Both the position numbers and the translations under genes were made by a program. The notes below the pieces were generated by a model. That model was not told where the DNA came from and did not search any database. It worked only from the letters and a program-made list of their open reading frames with translations. This document shows positions 1-11,556 of a stretch of 64,000 nt of DNA, in pieces. Position 1 is the first letter of the stretch. Each line of letters begins with the position of its first letter. Where the stretch lies: contig OY821757.1 of the NCBI GenBank assembly GCA_963682095.1, positions 33,457,700 to 33,521,699 of the forward strand, given 5' to 3'. The DNA comes from Potentilla sterilis. Taxonomy: Eukaryota; Streptophyta; Magnoliopsida; Rosales; Rosaceae.

Positions 1-877
1 TTACTTTTGTAAGGCTTTTATGTATATGCCTATGTGTGTGAGTTGTGGATATGAGCAAACAATGTAATTTCCTTATATTGATGATTGATGCATGTTTGAA
101 TCTATGGGTTTCTACTCTTTATGCTTACTAAATGTGTTAGCTAGCTTTGTCACCTAAAAAGCATGTTTAGGTAAGTAATTAATCGGAACATGAAATTGAC
201 AACTTCTTGAATCCGTGAGCATGAGTAGCCTTTAGGTGGTGGCTTAGTATTTCTTACGGGAAGTATTAAGTTGCTTGGATTTCTTACTATGAACTTAATG
301 CTTGTGCCGTGAGTTTAATTGCTCTAAGGGGGCGTTAGGCTTGTGGTACATAGCCCACTTGTGTTATAAGGTAACATAATTGGGATTAAGGTTGTGTGAT
401 TTAACTTGGCTCCAAAAGACTTTGTTAAATTGCATGATTAGTTAGTTTCTTGGTAACTTAACCAAAGCACTAGGGGGATATTTGTCAACCATGTTTTCAC
501 ATCAATTATGGGTTACATTTGTGCATAAGTCTCTTTTCCTCTCATTGATCTAGTCTCAACACTTGTTAGTTTAGTTTGTTTTATGTTTATGTTAGCTTTA
601 ATTTATCTAAAATCAACAAAGCCGATTCACTACCACTTGTTAAAACCATTCCCATGACCTTTAGCTTCCAAAGGGCTAAGGTTGTGAATTGTAAAAAGGT
701 AGATGCATGTGTTTTCTAGGTTTCATTTCGCGGTAATCTAGTTAGGGTAGAGTTACTCAATCCCTTGGGTACGATACTCTTACTTTTTTCCCCTATACTA
801 AAACTTGACCTCCTATTCTTGGAAGTAGGAAGCATCACAAATTTGCACATAATATTAGTTAGGTGATGCAACCAACA
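1..877 (+). mobile_element. LTR of family F (copy F1), truncated by window start
   Basis: This segment is the reverse complement of 52198 to about 53077 and is also related to 63632-64000, so it is one of three copies of the same LTR. The boundary at 877 (ending ACCAACA) matches the TG end of the complete solo copy F2. No primer-binding site or coding sequence of this family lies to the right, so F1 is a solo LTR or the outer LTR of an element extending left of the window. The strand is inferred from F2, whose CT-rich presumptive leader and GTATCGTACCC motif suggest that F2 is on the minus strand. Confidence 0.75.
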
Positions 878-1689
878 CGGGGCTGGTGGGAGAAGCCCAA
901 GAAGAAGCGACAAACAGACATCCAAATTGTGCAGTAGGAGCTCCCAGTTCCACATCGAGGGACGAGCTCGGCTCATGTAGCTAGGAGCCCATATATTGGC
1001 CCAACCACCTTGATTAAATGGTAGTCACAAACCGTCCAACTTCATCTTCTTTTATTATTCTGAACCCAATTGTACTAATTTAATCATCAGAGTGGAACCG
1101 ATCGGTCCCCACCGGTCTTTCTTTGTTAGCAGGTGTTCAGATTGTCCGCAGGAGAAGAGAGCACCAAGCCCGATGGGAGACTCCACTTGGTATATGTGGG
1201 TCCTACATGATTTAGGCAGAAACAACGTGATCAATCAATCACGACAACTACTTTATGTTCATGGCTTGATTGGCCTTTTACACAATAGATTTTGTTTCAG
1301 TGCTACGTGTGGGATAAAAACTCTACACGTTCATATTGAGAGATCCACAAAGTATCAAAATATTTGTTTCCATTTTAATTATTATTTTTTATTTTAGTTT
1401 TCAAAAAGAATTTATATGAAAGACATGTGGGATATTATTAGGATTTATATGATGATGTTGACACTTGACACATCATTTTGGTATAGGTTTTTTGTATGAA
1501 TTTGTTGGGAGTTTTAGCATTTTCCTTTTAGGTCTATATAAGTAGATTACGTTAACAAATTTGAACTTAAATTACAGATCGTTAAAGTATCATATTAGAT
1601 TATATTAATGGACGAATCAAATATGTCAAACATAAATCGTTCAAGTCGATCACACTTGTGAATATAGATTGTTGTGCCTTGAAAGTTGA
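878..1689. other. Unassigned stretch between two LTRs
   Basis: I recognise no element or gene here. There is an open frame at 1092-1397 (101 codons), but it resembles nothing I know, has no neighbouring exon signals and ends in an AT-rich low-complexity stretch, so I do not call it a gene. The segment could be the original host DNA flanking the two insertions or an unrecognised old repeat. Confidence 0.4.
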
Positions 1690-2293
1690 CGATGAAATTA
1701 TTTCCAAGCACAATTATACCTGCAAAACAACTTCATACATATATTACCCTTCTTGTGTCGATAGTAGTATAAGACAAGTAGAAATCGTTCTATCCGGGGA
1801 AATCAAGGGCATTTAATCACACAAAGTATCACATAATCATATGGGGGGTTTGGATTTTTATCTAACAACCTACTAAATTTTACGAAATTAAAACCTAAAT
1901 TATTATTTACACATGATCATCTTCTCCACATAAACACATGACACGAAATCACTTACACATGTATTAATCGAAATTAAAGACTCACGGCAGTAAGTATTTT
2001 TCACATAACACTTAGACAAATTCAATTTCAATTCTAATTAGAGCCATCAGCGGTTCATATAATCATTAAGACTTCTTAATTATTTAGAATTAACTCAGCG
2101 TATAATCCTAAACATAGTGTTAATCAGTTTAAAGACACTCAGCGTAGAAATTAAACACGAAGAACACATAAGCACAATAAGCCGAATTAGAGACATGCAA
2201 CAAGTATGGTGTCACCTCACCTTGGTTTAACACGTAAATTTACATGGTTATACAGCCCTAATTAATCAACCTAAATCACAACAACTCAGCGTA
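1690..2293 (-). mobile_element. Athila-like element A, 3' LTR, part 1 of 3
   Basis: This part matches the LTR of element B from 37388 almost base for base, including the motif GATCGTTCTATCCGGGG (here with a changed start) and three CTCAGCG sites. The first base is C instead of the expected T of TGATGAAATT. The LTR is interrupted at 2293 by the CACTA transposon. It resumes at 27929 and, after a second insertion, at 35131, ending at 35402 in CTTATCA. The three parts sum to about 1,983 bp, close to the 1,946 bp of element C's LTR. It is on the minus strand, because the internal region to its right (35403 on) reads pol on that strand. Confidence 0.85.
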
Positions 2294-2500
2294 CTACCAG
2301 AAAAGGGGTCATAGCCGACGATATGAAAAAAAACGGCCGACGAAAGAGTACTTCGTAGGCTATAAGGGGTTATAGCCGACGAATTACTCTTTCGTCGGCC
2401 ACATCGTCGGCTATTACTTGACGTCGTCGGCTATAACTATAGCCGACGAAAAGTTTTTTGTTATAGCCGACGAGGAGGGTCTTCGTCGGCTATAACCCTT
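2294..2500. repeat. CACTA left TIR and subterminal motif array
   Basis: After the terminal CTACCAGAAAAGGGG there are about ten copies, in both orientations, of TAGCCGACGA or its complement TCGTCGGCTA, often as facing pairs that can form hairpins. In En/Spm elements subterminal motifs of this kind bind the TnpA protein, which brings the ends together. That role is inferred here from family knowledge. Confidence 0.85.
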
Positions 2501-3081
2501 ATATCAGATCTATTCTGCACCAGCGAGCTCACTTCGTCGAAATTTTTCGAAAAAATTTCGAAAACGCTCTTAAATCGTCCAAAACCTCAGCCATAAACTT
2601 GAAAGGTACGTATATTACTATGTGTGTTGATTTAGTTGGTTATATGCAGAGGTGTGTTAATTTAGAGTTTAATTAGAATAAATGTGTGATTAATTTGATA
2701 TATATATGTGTTGAGATGAGATTATTAATGGGTTGATATGTTGATTAGATAGAATTGAAGTTTTGTTGAAGATTAGTGATTGATTGTTGATTTAGAGGTG
2801 ATTTTAGATGAATTTGATGAAAAAATGTATATATATATATATATATATATATTAATTAATATAATTGTAATTAAAAATATATTGTTGGTATATATAAAAA
2901 ATATATTGTGTTTAATTAATTAGGGAGATTGACGATGTTTTAATTAATTTAGGGATGTGTACATATATATATATGTGTGTGTAATGATGAATTTTTTAAT
3001 TAATTAGTACGTACGTACGTACGTAGTACGTGCATATATACATATCTATATATAATTATATTTATTTATTGAATTTACAGG
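2501..3081 (+). promoter_or_regulatory. CACTA tnp2 leader with a probable 5'UTR intron
   Basis: The stretch between the array and the transposase ATG has no long open frame. A plausible donor (GAAAG/GTACGT) lies at 2606 and a plausible acceptor (TTTACAG) ends at 3080, one base before the ATG at 3082, so the leader probably contains an intron. The AT-rich part holds a TA microsatellite at about 2829-2854 and a repeat of ACGT at about 3007-3025. No TATA box could be chosen with confidence. Confidence 0.5.
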
Positions 3082-6000
3082 ATGGACAAGAGTTGGATTA
3101 CCCTTGGAAGATGGGATCAGGCGTATCATGATGGAGTTAGGAGTTTCCTGGAATTTGTGATGGCTAACTGTGGAGACACTACACTTCATTATTGCCCGTG
3201 TAAAAACTACAAGTGTGCCAGCCCACGACAACGTTTTTCCATAGAGAAAGTGGAGCAACACCTGGCTAGATATGGATTTTGGGTCCTATACACTAATTGG
3301 ATTTATCACGGTGAACCAGAGTTTGCGGGTCCTCATGATCATGGACAATTTGCCGAGAGAGGGAGTTCGTCCAATGATCCAACAACGAACTGGATCAACG
3401 ATATGTTTCCTCGTGAGAGCGCTGTCTTTGATGAAGCACCAGATGTGCAACTCCCTCCTCCGGAGATGGAGTGTTTCCCTGATATTGAGCCACTCGAGCC
3501 ATTACCCCGATCACCGGTCAACACAAGTGGTATGGAAAAGTACAACAACCTGATCGCATTGCAACAGACTCCGTTGTACCCCGGATGCAGTAAGACTGTC
3601 CTTGAATCTGTCATGGGAGTGATGAAGATCAAAACGGAGAACAAAGGCACTGTCAAATCGGTTTATGATTGGCTGAAGATACGGGGTGGGGCGATGCCCC
3701 CCGGACATCGGCTTCCTACCAGTCATCATAAGGTGCGACATATCCTTAAAGATCTCAGCCTTTCCTACATTAAGATTCATGCATGCAGATACGATTGCGT
3801 TCTGTTTTACGGGGAAGGACTTGCAGATCTTGAATACTGCCCAGTATGCAATACAGAGCGGTATAAGTTCACTCCTAAAGGGAACAAGAAAGCTGTGAAG
3901 ATACTTCGGTACTTCCCGCTGATTGATAGGCTTGAGCGGTTGTTCATGTGTGCTTTCACGGCTGAAGCTATGAGATGGTGGGCTGAGAGGAATGTGCCTG
4001 ACGATGACACCCTTAGACATCCCGCCAACGGAGAGGCTTGGAAGAAGAATGTGTTGGAGTTTCCTGAATTTGCATCAGAGGTTCGAAATGTTTGGCTAGG
4101 GCTATCATCCGACGGTTTCAACCCTTTTGGCAAGAAAGAGTTTCAGTACAGTGTGTGGCCAGTTATTTTGATTCCATACAACCTTCCACCGTGGATGTGC
4201 ATGAAGAAGGAATATAACATGCTCACATTGTTGATTCCAGGCCCAGGTTATCCGGGAAAGTGTCTCGATGTGTATTTGAGACCCGTAATTGAGGAGCTTC
4301 GGTACTTGAGTCTGAAAGGCCACCTGGTCTACGACCGGTTCAAAAATGAGATGTTCCGGATGCGTGCCATGCTTGTTGGCACGATCAGTGACTTTCCTGG
4401 GAGGGGTATGTTGTCGGGCAGCGTCACCAGGAGTTACAGAGCTTGTTCAGAGTGCATGACTGTTGATTGCTCCAGTCTTCATTGCAGCAAGATTGTCCAG
4501 ATGCGTCACCGTTGTTGGCTTCCGCATGACCATCCATTTAGGGACGATGCACAGGCTTTTGATGGGACTGAAGAAAGGGGCTGGGCACCGGAGCGATGGA
4601 CAGGGGAGGAAATATTGGCAGTGTTGAATGAGTATGACTTTGGTCCGCTTAGCAATCATCCCGATGTGTTGCGCACGATTCCAGAGAGGCCCGATCGGTA
4701 TAGGTTCTAGTCACACAAGAGCATCTTCTGGGAACTTCCTTATTGGTCCAGGTTGGCTATCAGACACTACCTGGATGTCATGCATATAGAGAAGAACGTG
4801 TGTGAAGCCGTAGTTGGCATAGTTTTGAATTGGGAGAAGAAAACAAAAGACACCCCCAAGGCACGCGTTGATCTGAGAAATATGGGACTGCGGGAGCATT
4901 TGTGGTTGAGAGAGGGCAGGAGCAAAATGCCCCAAGCTCCTTACACCGTCACCAAGGACCAGAAACATGAAATCTTTGGATGGATGAGTAATGTCAGGTA
5001 ACTTTTTATTAGGCATGTATTCCACAAGCATGGGACTGCATGAAATCTAATTGTTGTTAATGGCTATGCAGGTATCCTTATGGCTATGCGGGTAACATAA
5101 GCAAGTGTGTTAACTACCGAGACAACAAGATGTACGGATTGAAGAGTCACGACTGCCATGTACTGCTTCAACGCCTCTTCCCTATTTTCATTCGAGCGTA
5201 CTTGGAGGATGAAGTGGTTGAGCCGTTGGTGGCGTTGTCAAGATTCTTCCAGAAGGTATGTACTAGAGAAGTTAGAAAATCAGACCTCATGAGAATGCAT
5301 GAGGAAATCGTTTTTATCTTGTGCAAGTTCGAGAGGATATTTCCCCCAAACTTCTTTGACATCATGCCTCACCTGATGATCCATCTTCCCCAACAATTGT
5401 TGCTTACCGGTCCCGTACACTGCACTTGGATGTATCCCATCGAAAGGTACATGTTATTCATAAATTTGATTTATACATGTTTTTAAATAAAATTTGCATG
5501 CTCTTAACATGCACTTGTTAACCTTGCAGACAACTTGGAGACTACAAGAAATATGTGCACAATAAATCTGTGCCTGAGGGGTGTATTGCTGAAGCTTACA
5601 TTGCGCATGAGTGTGTAACATACGCCAAGTTGTACTTGGGAGCGATGGAGGACCCCCCACAACATCCAAGTCGAGATGACCCCGAGTTCAACCTATCTAT
5701 CGTCGCCAACGATGTTGTACCATACGGAAGCTTCAAGAAGAAGGGTGTGGACAAGTCGCCTAACCATGAGGTAGGGATTGCCCACTGGTGGTATCTAATA
5801 AACTGTCCGGAGGTACAATATTGGAAACGAACCCATCTTAACTGCAAGGAAGTTGGCGGTGATCTCGAGTACCACAACACGACGTTTGCAGACTATTTTC
5901 CACAATGGGTAAGTGTATAAATATATATATTAGATGGCTTTCTTTTACAGTTCCCTATTCTTTAATCATAAACACACCAAGTGATTTGAGTTATATTTTT

Positions 6001-6756
6001 CAGCTGATGCACGTGGCTGCGAAGGGTGGTCATAGAAATTACTGAGAGGAATTGAGGTTGTTGTCGATGAAGCCGATATCTTCCACAGTCCGCCCAATGT
6101 GTGATGTCAATGGCGTTAAGTATATATATGAAGCTAGAGACGGAGAACGCAAAACACAGAATTGTGGGGTGATGGTCGATGGTGCAGAGGGGGGCGAGGA
6201 TTATTACGGTGTCCTACAGTTAGTTGTTGAACTCATTTATGGGAACCGCATGAAAGTCCACTTGTTCAAGTGTCGATGGTTTGATACTAGGCCGCACCGC
6301 ATAAGGACCGATCAGTACGACATACTTTCGGTGAATACCGCCACTAGTGTGTATGAAGATGACCCCTTTGTTTTCGCCACAGCGGCCAAAAAGGTCTTTT
6401 ATCTTGATGATCCATTGAACAAAGGTACGTGGAAGGTAGTTAACCATGTGTCTCAGCGAGACATATACAGTGCTACCACACTTGGTGTGAGCACAGAGTG
6501 TCAAGAAGCGACCGCATACCAAGAGCCGGACGCCGTCGACATTCCGGAATCCTCCACCATCCGCGATAATAATGTGACGCCGGGCAGAGTCGTTCGACTT
6601 CCTAGGGGTCAGGTGCCCATGTATGATGTTAATCTGAATCGTCTATCTCAGGCAGACGATGACTCAGACGACGAGTACGAGCACCGGTTGCCAGATATTA
6701 ACTACTATACTACGTCTGACTCAAGTGATGAGGATGATTCTGATTATCATCCTTAG
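3082..6756 (+). pseudogene. CACTA tnp2-family transposase, two premature stops
   Basis: The four-exon model is 3082-4997, 5072-5446, 5530-5908 and 6004-6756, all introns GT-AG. The N-terminus is a transposase-associated domain (about residues 2-80) with CPC and HGE motifs. Next comes the tnp2/Transposase_21 domain, with CPVC, then WLGLSSDGFNPFG holding a presumptive catalytic Asp, then PGPGYPG. Past the first stop come LDVMHIEKN and the DUF4218-like LKSHDCHVLLQRLFP. The C-terminus is DUF4216-like (CRWFDTR) with an acidic Asp/Ser tail. The protein would cut and move the element. An in-frame TAG at 4708-4710 and a TGA at 6043-6045 break the frame. Everything else is well preserved, so the decay looks recent. 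Conceptual length without the stops is about 1,140 residues, normal for tnp2. Confidence 0.9.
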
Positions 6757-6944
6757 TATACTATTTATGTATGTATTTGTGTACGATGGTGCATGCATGT
6801 ATGAATATATTTTTGTCCTTAATTACCGTTTTCGGAGTTTATGGGAAATTGTATTGAATTGTTTGTGTGATGTTCAGGAATTTATCAGGTGAAATAGGCA
6901 ATTTTCAGGCCCTAAATGGCAAATTTTCATAAAGATAAGCATTA
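6757..6944 (+). other. tnp2 3' untranslated region
   Basis: This is the AT-rich stretch between the tnp2 stop codon and the next motif array. It contains no convincing open frame. I saw no certain polyadenylation signal. Confidence 0.4.
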
Positions 6945-7150
6945 TAGCCGACGAAATGGACCATACTTCGTTGGCTATAATGCCCATTCTGGGTAATTTA
7001 ATATGCAAGTCGTCGGCTAACGACAAAACGTTGAAGGTCGTCGGCTAAAGTATAGCCGACGACTTGCAATTCGACGGCTAAAGTATAGCCGACGACTTGC
7101 AATTCGTCGGCTATACTGTAGCCGACGAATTGCATTTCGTCGGCTAAAGT
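6945..7150. repeat. Internal TAGCCGACGA array, after tnp2
   Basis: About ten copies of TAGCCGACGA or TCGTCGGCTA lie here in both orientations, some as perfect facing pairs. The array resembles the subterminal arrays at the ends but lies several kilobases inside the element, just past the tnp2 gene. It may be an old element end left by fusion of two CACTA elements, or extra TnpA-type binding sites between the two genes. Confidence 0.8.
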
Positions 7151-7171
7151 ATATTGACCGAAACCATTGCT

Positions 7172-7475
7172 TCATCCTTCAAATGCAAATGTATCGTGAA
7201 ATAAGATATGACCGAAATATTGAAATACGTCTACGGTTGAAAAATGAGAAGATTCCGACAAAATCTGTGTGCCGAATGTTGCGGTTAGCTGTTTTTTACT
7301 TCCGTTTTCCTATGGGTAGCCTGACGGTCGGTAAATATTTTGAGGAAAATTTTTATACGATTAGTTGCGTCGCATCGATTTGAAACTATTCTCTGTTGAA
7401 AGTCAGACAAAAAAACGTCATTTAGATGGGCCAATTGCCGTTTTAAAGCGTTTAGAGGTTTGACTTTGCAGTTTG
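7172..7475. repeat. CACTA inter-gene direct repeat, copy 1
   Basis: From CCTTCAAATGCAAATGT onward this segment repeats nearly unchanged at 22343-22645. Only a few differences are visible over about 300 bp, for example TATCGTG against TGTAGTG near the start. It does not encode a recognisable protein. The two copies lie on either side of the Athila-1 insertion and were about 260 bp apart before it. Confidence 0.85.
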
Positions 7476-7570
7476 ACCGTCCCGATCGAGCCTTTAACGT
7501 TGTCAGATGTAGTTGGATTTTTTTTCATACATGTATTTAATCTTAACGGTGATATCTGACGGTTGGAATA
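7476..7570. other. CACTA spacer and target site of Athila-1 (left)
   Basis: This is the short spacer between the two direct repeats, continued at 22235-22342 after the Athila insertion. Its last five bases, GAATA (7566-7570), recur exactly at 22230-22234 and are the target-site duplication of the nested Athila-1 element. Confidence 0.85.
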
Positions 7571-9700
7571 TGATGGAGGTGTTATCCAAGCACAAAATAC
7601 CTGCAAAACAACTACATACAAATAATACCCTTCTTGTGTCGAGTGTAGTATTGACAAGTAGGGATCGTTCTATCCGGGGAAATCAAGGGCTTTCAATCAC
7701 ACAAAGTATTGCATAAAAGGGGGGTTGTCGAAATTTTTAATTATTATTTACTTACTAGTTTACGAAAATTAAATCCTAGATTACTATATACAATTGATCA
7801 TCACCTTTCACACAATCACCAAACACAAATCTCATTATACATGCAACACAATTAAAACAAGTAATAGGGGCAGCAAACATAAAACGATTTCAAGATTAAT
7901 TAAGTTCCAATTTAATTAGGGCCAACGCAGCTTATCCTAATTATTCAAGACATCATAAGTATTTAGAATCCGAAACGCGCGCAATCCTAAACATGGTACT
8001 AATCGGTTTAATAACACAACGCATGTAAATTAAACACAAAAAGCACATAAGCACATATTGTCGAATTGGAACATGTTAGCAAGTATGGCGTCACCCATCT
8101 CACATCGACATGTAAATTTCCATAATTACTCTAACCCTTAGATTAATACATATCAAAACCAACAACGCGTGTGAATCAACATGTATTAAATCGGCATATG
8201 AATTCAACATCTAGATAACACTCATGGCCTGCGAATGCATCTAGACATCTCCTTCGGTTCCACACGAATTAAGAAAATAAACCTAATTAAATCAAGAACA
8301 CATTCAAAACCAACTGCCCATACAACATATTTAATCATATCACATGCATAAATCGGCAATCATATATAAAATTCCCAAACATTTATAACAAAGATCCAAA
8401 GATCCCATATATGATTATCAATACCGAAAATAAATTCAGAAACCAAAACATACTTCATAAACAAAGTTATGTTTAAATACAAAGAAACAAAAACCAATAG
8501 AGTACAATCCATGTTACAACCTTGATAAAGATTCGGCAAGGATTGGTGAATGATGATCGGATTGTTGGTAGAATATGGTGGATTCGGCCTTGGTTCTTGG
8601 TATGAAATTTGTGGATTTATTTTGGCAGGGATTCGGCAAGGATTTTGTGGAGAGAGAGATCATTATTCTGAAATTATATTGTGGTATTTATAGAGGCAAG
8701 GGAGGCAGCTAGGGTTTACAAAACCTAGTTTTTCTCAAACTTATCCTGCTGGCAGATTTGACCTTCGAGTGAAGATTATGGAATATCTTTCTCTAGAAAA
8801 TAGATATTAAGGTGATTCCAGTTGGGTTGGAAACTAGACTCCCGTAGCTTTCTATCCATATAAGGCTCGAATTCTGATTCATTGTGAGCTGTCCGGGAGA
8901 GTCCGTGGAAGTTGGATGACGTGCACAGGAATTTTGCCGAATTTGATCAGGATTTGTTGCGATTTTCTTCCTCTATTTTCTGCCGAAAATTCCCAAGATA
9001 ATGGCTGAATAATTGAGCAATATCTCTTTAGGTTTTCCATGAATTAATTCAGCCAAAACTTTTGCACAAAGGATGGAGTTCAGTCCACATTCGTAAGCCA
9101 AATCCATGTAGAACTCGGTTTAGGTTTTCTTCTTTCGGCAAACTTGATCTTCGTGCATTCAAACCGGCATAACTTTTTCCTCAGACCTCCGATTGATGCG
9201 ATTCCAAGTCCCAGAGAAACTAGACTCGTAGAGCTTTCCAACGGCGTATGACACGTTCTCTGGTTCCAAGCGATGTGTCCCACAGAAATTCCGGAAGTCA
9301 GGACACAGTCCCAGGAAAATCCTGGTAGTCCCTGGATTGGTTTGCTCAAACTGCCAAGTTGCAGCCTTCATTTGGGTGACTTCCCGAACTCCGATTGATC
9401 TGAAATTTTGACACAATATACTTTAGCTTGCCAGTTATATGCATACCAAATTTCATCAAATTTGGAAAAGGATAGATCAGTTTAGCACAGGCCTCAATAT
9501 CACGAAAACAACATATTTTTCACTTTTTGCTCAGATTTCTTTACTTAGTCATTTTTCTGATAATTAAGCACATTTTCTCCAAAACTCTACCAAAGGGACA
9601 CTAAACTAAAATATGACTCTATCTTACAAAAATAAGGGTTAAACATTGGATAAATGGGGGTAAAAACATATTAAGAACGACGCACATTGTGCTCCTATCA
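7571..9700 (-). repeat. Athila-1 3' LTR
   Basis: This 2,130-bp LTR matches 19374-21503 with about eight visible differences. A TATA box (CTATAAATACC on the minus strand) lies near 8687-8697. The motif GATCGTTCTATCCGGGG lies near the LTR 3' end (7667-7683), and four AACGC-core sites lie at 7922-7928, 7973-7979, 8016-8022 and 8162-8169. The short frames in the LTR appear identically in both copies and look like chance frames. Confidence 0.95.
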
Positions 9701-9735
9701 ACTACCCCACACTTAGCTTTTGCTAGTCCCTTAGC
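9701..9735 (-). promoter_or_regulatory. Athila-1 polypurine tract and adjacent hairpin
   Basis: On the minus strand the sequence TAAGTGTGGGGTAGT runs directly into the LTR start TGATAG, the expected place of the plus-strand primer. Just inside it an inverted repeat, TTTTGCTA with TAGCAAAA around a six-base loop, could form a hairpin. The same arrangement occurs in elements A, B and C. Confidence 0.75.
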
Positions 9736-11556
9736 AAAACAAAAACAAAAAGACTCAACTACTGCCCCTAAATGATTGTCTCAGGATCATTAAAACACAT
9801 AGCTTTCAAGTTAAGCATTTCAATGTAAGCACATAAATCCCGAGCGTCATAGACATGTATCAAAGCATGAACAAGTAAGAAACGAAAATCACAAGCAATG
9901 ACATGTTATGTTGATTTCATCCTCCTCACTAGGCATACTCTCTTCTTTTCACTCATATATGGCAATTCACTCATAGTATATGCAAGAGAACAGATTGTAA
10001 GACAACAAATAGCTCGCATATTTCATCAAATAAAAGCACTTTGTGAATCAATTTTCTGGAAAAACTTCATGCAACAACTATGTACACAAATGAACCAAAG
10101 CCATAAGCTCACTCTTGACAAAAATCTCCACTAATCAAAGTTCACCCATTTTAAGAATCATGAAAAGATCAACATAAAGGTGATAATGGGGATTGGCATA
10201 AGGCATCCACGTTTAGGATAATGGTGATAAAATGTCACCAAGACTTAGTAAAATTCAATAAATCCTTATGTCTTCACTCCAAGGGCCAAATTTCATCATG
10301 TTGGGCCCAAACTTCATTCTTTTCTTCCCCATAACATAGTGAATATGAACAAAGGTCAAGTATAACAATGTTAGACCTTCAAATAATCATACAACTCCAA
10401 ATTCACCACAAGAACTCATCCAATTATTTTTCTTTTCACTTCATTGCCGAAATATTCTTTGTTTTTTCATTTTATTTCGGCTCAATTTTTCTTTTCATTT
10501 TTCTGTCCGAATTTTCTTCTTTTCCTTATAATTTCGGCAACATATCTCTGAATTTCATGCAATTGGACAAGTTTTACCCCACACTTACTTCACAACATCA
10601 CTTCAAATAACAAATTCCAATTAAACTTTACCAAGTCTTGACAACAATGGAAAGGGTAAACTGTTCTAAGCTCAAGGAATGTGTATCATGGTGATGAAAT
10701 AAAATGGCACAATGTCGGCTCAAAGGGGTTAAAACTAAGGAGTCCCACGATGGGCACAAAATAGGCATAAGCTTTATTTGGCATTGGTGGTAATCCTAAT
10801 ATGATCTTTTCAATCCTTTTCAAAATCAAGGCATTTCATGAATAATAGTCTCAAAAATTGTCAAAAGTGAGTTCTAGCATTCTAGAGTTCATTAAAAGCT
10901 ATGGCACATAGTCATTGAATAATCAAAGAATAATGAAGTTTTGAAAAATTCTACCCATTTTATCACTCAAGAAGGAAAGTATATGGCATCAAAGCTCACA
11001 TAGGTTATTAAGGAACAAAATCAACACAAACATGCATGCTTATTACACAAATAAGTCCAAGTCTCAAATGTTCATACCAATCACAAAGTCCATGAAACTC
11101 ACAATTAATTCTTATGATTATGCAAAACCATCATCTATGTACTCAAAGATATAATCATCACAGACTTTAGGGGCATCCTAAGACTCAAAAATAACACAAA
11201 ACAAACAAAAGCAACGAAATTTTTTTTATTTTTCTGATTTTCTGATTTTTATTTTCTTTTCTTTTATGACTCAAAACAAAAACTCAAAGCAAAAACAAAC
11301 ATGTGAAACATGTATCCCTACCCCACACTTAGAAAATTACATTGTCCTCAATGTTACACAAAAATTATGTAGTAATTTCTAAGCATTCGATAATTCACAC
11401 AAGTTCCACATTTATACAATTCAACCAAAAAGAGTTTAGGGTTTAGAAATTCAAACTCTCGTAGACGGCTCCTTCACAATTTTGGTTGAAATGGGTTGCC
11501 TCCCATGCAGCGCTTAATGTTTATAGTCTACTCAGCCTAGACTCTTCTTCATATCA
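9736..11556 (-). other. Athila-1 3' internal region, no env gene seen
   Basis: About 1.8 kb between pol and the polypurine tract, in the place where some Athila elements carry an envelope-like frame. Only short frames occur and none has a signal peptide or transmembrane pattern in a protein of useful length. Two further copies of the purine tract TAAGTGTGGGGTA lie on the minus strand at 10575-10587 and 11319-11331. The matching region of element C (55945-57738) is alignable by eye throughout, so this noncoding region is conserved. Confidence 0.7.

Noticed and set aside
1092..1397. 101-codon open frame as a possible host gene
   Set aside because: It has no recognisable motif, no neighbouring exons and an AT-rich low-complexity end; length is within chance expectation.
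2310..2500. CRISPR-like array of TAGCCGACGA repeats
   Set aside because: Repeats are short, in both orientations and irregularly spaced, in a plant DNA transposon; these are CACTA subterminal motifs.
9080..9416. Overlapping frames of 85-89 codons inside the LTR, identical in both LTRs
   Set aside because: They overlap each other in different frames and sit inside an LTR; repeated only because the LTR is repeated.
9898..10134. 78-codon frame after the Athila-1 LTR, repeated at 21701-21937
   Set aside because: The identical frame in both places is explained by duplication of noncoding DNA; no env features and no conservation of the frame in element C.
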